Part shown: in pieces, positions 4,099 to 6,052 of the stretch | Position numbering within the stretch: the stretch's first letter is position 1 | How the letters are laid out: every line of letters begins with the position of its first letter | Origin: Thermoplasmata archaeon | Lineage (GTDB): Archaea > Thermoplasmatota > Thermoplasmata > Thermoplasmatales > Thermoplasmataceae | Length of the DNA stretch: 6,052 bases | NCBI GenBank assembly: GCA_021835265.1 | Contig: JAKBQK010000515.1 | Coordinates: 1-6,052 of the forward strand | Direction: 5' to 3' | Made by a program: the position numbers and the translations under genes | Notes under the pieces: model-generated | Database searches by the model: none | The model's input: only the letters and a program-made list of their open reading frames with translations | What the model was told of the DNA's origin: nothing

Positions 4099-6052
4099 AT
4101 GAGTGCTGATACTGAAATATCTGAGAAAGTCGGTGTTGAGATCCTCAGAAGAGGAAGTATGATTGCCATTGGTGCTTTCTACATCTTCGTTGGAAATCAG
4201 CTTTGGGGTCAGGGAGGCTATATCAATCTCATTAGTTTAACAGGATTATTTATTCTCCTTTTCAGTGCAGCGTTACTTTTCATCCTGGCGTTCTATGGTT
4301 TTGTAGATGAAAAATGGGCAAAGAGAACCATGCTTATTGCCATACTTCCGGGGATACTGGCAATGTTCATTTCTTTTTCACAATTTTATCCTGTCTTTGG
4401 AACGGATGAAATTGCAATCGATAACTATTCAGCTTATCTTTTCTTGCACGGTGTCAATCCATATATATACCCTAATGTGGCAAATTTCTTCAGTTTTTCA
4501 GGCCTTCCCGGTTCATATATAACACCTGAGCTCAAAGGGGGCCATATCAACTATATCCAGTATCCCGGACTATCCGTCATCTTGTTTATACCCTCAGCAT
4601 TATTCTCGTTTCCTCCTTTTTACATTGTATCAGCCTTTTACCTGGCATTGTTTCCTATTACCTATTACTATTTCAGCAAAATAAACAAACTTGATTTTTT
4701 CCCATATGCTGCACTTATCTTCATGATTAACATAGATGCAATTTACTATGCACTTGGCGGTGTTACAGATGCCGTTTGGATTACGTTTTTTGCTCTATCA
4801 TATATCTTCAGGAAAAATTACATCATCAGTGCTATCTTTCTGGGTTTGGCCTTTGGCTTTAAACAAACTATTCTTGTCATAGTACCATTTTACCTTATAT
4901 TCCTTTATAAGGAAGAATTGAAAAGCTATCTCAAAGTTCTAAAATACCTTATTGCAGGAGGATTAACATTTCTTGCGGTGAACCTCCCCTTTATAATAAC
5001 CGGACCAATTTCATGGGCATCATCTGTGCTTGGAATAGCAACCCAGCCCGTTATTGGAAATGGGATTGGTATCTCGATCCTAAGCTTTGCTGGATTTTTC
5101 CCGGTTGAAATTTTTGTCTATTATGTATTGACGCTGATGGCGTTCATGGTTCTGTTTGTATTATATCTGAAAAATTATGAGAAGATGAAATATTCATTTC
5201 TGGCCTTCCCTGTTCTCATTTTCTTCTTCTATTATAGACTATTATTAAATTATATTATGTATTGGCCTTTCATAATGGTTGTGGCCTTCCCCGACTATTT
5301 TGATTCTCTGGTTGCCAAGGTATCCGAAAGGAGAGTTGAAGGGAAAGAACGCCCTATTTTTTTAAAGGAACTCATCTCCAATGGCATGAAATTAATCAAA
5401 GCAAGATCAACAGGATCAATTGTTCTTGTTGCTGTTCTCATATCCTCTGGAGTTACCTATTATGGATATGTGGAAGAAACACATAATCCTCTTTCCATAG
5501 TTTCGGTTAATGATTTTTCCAACCCTTACATGATCAATAATTCAATAACCTCAATGAATGTAACTTTAAGTTATTTTCCTCAAAGTGGGCAGCCATCTTC
5601 CATACCGGTATACTTCAGGATCTATACATACAATGATATGACCGGTGGCAATGGATTATTATGGTCCTCTTCAGGCGACAGAGTTGGAGTCGGCACATCA
5701 AATTTAACAATTTATCCCGAGGGTTATACAGAGTTATTACCCGATAATATTTCGTTCAGATTGATTGCCTATTATGGAAATTTCCAGAGCTCTATTGCTG
5801 AAAGTGGCAAAGTAGCTGGATTTTATGGTTTAAACAACCCTGAACTGCTCTTACCGGTAAACAATTCAGGAGGTCTTGTTCCATACGGATGGAACTATTA
5901 CCCTCATGAAAAAAATGACTATTCCTTTACTCCTGGAAATGTAACCCTTGCAGTAACACCTGGACAAAAAATTGGAAATTATAGCAGTTCTGTCAATGAC
6001 CCTGCATTGAATATTTCCAGATTAAGCGACAATAATATAATATATTCGATGA
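4099..6052 (+). CDS. Polytopic GT-C-like membrane glycosyltransferase with outer C-terminal domain (runs off right edge)
   Basis: The frame is open from ATG 4099 to the window end: 651 codons, no stop. About 11-13 membrane segments are visible (roughly 20-35, 43-70, 78-96, 158-171, 174-192, 203-220, 224-237, 241-270, 282-302, 331-357, 367-397, 440-458). The first large outer loop (97-157) has the GT-C hallmark, an acidic pair in GTDEIAIDNYSAYLFLHGVNPY (D103, E104, D108; HGVNPY 117-122), followed by a YPGLSVILF helix start (155-163) and FGFKQTILVIVPF (253-265). These resemble GT39/GT83/GT87-like enzymes that move a sugar from a polyprenyl-phosphate donor on the outer face of the membrane. After the last helix, residues from about 460 form a soluble, beta-rich looking outer domain with eight N-X-S/T sequons. 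The start is supported by the TATA box and the absence of an earlier in-frame start. Its base composition is less A+T-rich than the GT genes to its left. The GT-C assignment is by motif and topology; the precise family is not known. Confidence 0.75.
   Translation, partial: MSADTEISEKVGVEILRRGSMIAIGAFYIFVGNQLWGQGGYINLISLTGLFILLFSAALLFILAFYGFVDEKWAKRTMLIAILPGILAMFISFSQFYPVFGTDEIAIDNYSAYLFLHGVNPYIYPNVANFFSFSGLPGSYITPELKGGHINYIQYPGLSVILFIPSALFSFPPFYIVSAFYLALFPITYYYFSKINKLDFFPYAALIFMINIDAIYYALGGVTDAVWITFFALSYIFRKNYIISAIFLGLAFGFKQTILVIVPFYLIFLYKEELKSYLKVLKYLIAGGLTFLAVNLPFIITGPISWASSVLGIATQPVIGNGIGISILSFAGFFPVEIFVYYVLTLMAFMVLFVLYLKNYEKMKYSFLAFPVLIFFFYYRLLLNYIMYWPFIMVVAFPDYFDSLVAKVSERRVEGKERPIFLKELISNGMKLIKARSTGSIVLVAVLISSGVTYYGYVEETHNPLSIVSVNDFSNPYMINNSITSMNVTLSYFPQSGQPSSIPVYFRIYTYNDMTGGNGLLWSSSGDRVGVGTSNLTIYPEGYTELLPDNISFRLIAYYGNFQSSIAESGKVAGFYGLNNPELLLPVNNSGGLVPYGWNYYPHEKNDYSFTPGNVTLAVTPGQKIGNYSSSVNDPALNISRLSDNNIIYSM

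Noticed and set aside
4307..4522. 71-codon plus-strand frame
   Set aside because: It is a shifted-frame shadow inside the membrane protein gene, whose frame is open for 651 codons.
1..6052. CRISPR array or tandem repeats
   Set aside because: No regularly spaced repeated units were seen in any non-coding stretch.

Overview
The window looks like accessory DNA from an archaeon, most likely of the Thermoplasmatales (Thermoplasma/Ferroplasma type). The reasons are high A+T content, heavy use of AGA/AGG and ATA codons, TATA boxes about 25-30 bp upstream of start codons with no Shine-Dalgarno (leaderless genes), and an archaeal-style membrane glycosyltransferase with a large outer domain. This placement is inferred from sequence style; no taxonomic marker gene is present.

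Layout. Positions 1-577 (minus) hold the N-terminal 192 codons of a GT2-type glycosyltransferase that runs off the left edge. A 268-bp divergent intergenic region follows. It carries a TATA box for the GT2 gene and, directly behind it, an imperfect 14-bp palindrome (616-652); nothing recognisable was seen from 653 to about 830. On the plus strand a GT4-type glycosyltransferase occupies about 859-1932. Its coding frame clearly extends 84 codons upstream of the first ATG (1111) but has no ordinary start codon there, which suggests a 1-nt frameshift after an ATG at 846 or an atypical start.

A defective IS110-family element (about 1912-2805, minus) abuts the 3' end of the GT4 gene. It keeps the DEDD/RuvC-like half of the recombinase and has lost the C-terminal half. 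The GC-rich leader upstream of the recombinase (2566-2805) folds into several strong stems and is the best candidate here for a bridge RNA, the guide RNA of IS110 recombinases. A 10-bp direct repeat lies on both sides, and an 8-bp inverted repeat sits exactly 11 nt inside each copy, so both ends may still be present around an internal deletion.

To the right lie a second, complete GT4-type glycosyltransferase (2893-4035, GTG start) and a polytopic GT-C-like membrane protein (4099 to the right edge) with an outer domain rich in N-glycosylation sequons. Both have well-placed TATA boxes, so they are probably transcribed separately.

Taken together this is a surface-glycan or glycoprotein-glycosylation locus. 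Cytoplasmic GT2/GT4 enzymes would build a lipid-linked or surface glycan from activated sugars, and the GT-C-like protein would use lipid-phosphate sugars on the outer face. Acceptors and sugars cannot be read from the sequence. The GT2/GT4 genes are more A+T-rich than the IS leader and the GT-C gene, as expected for a mosaic, transferable locus.
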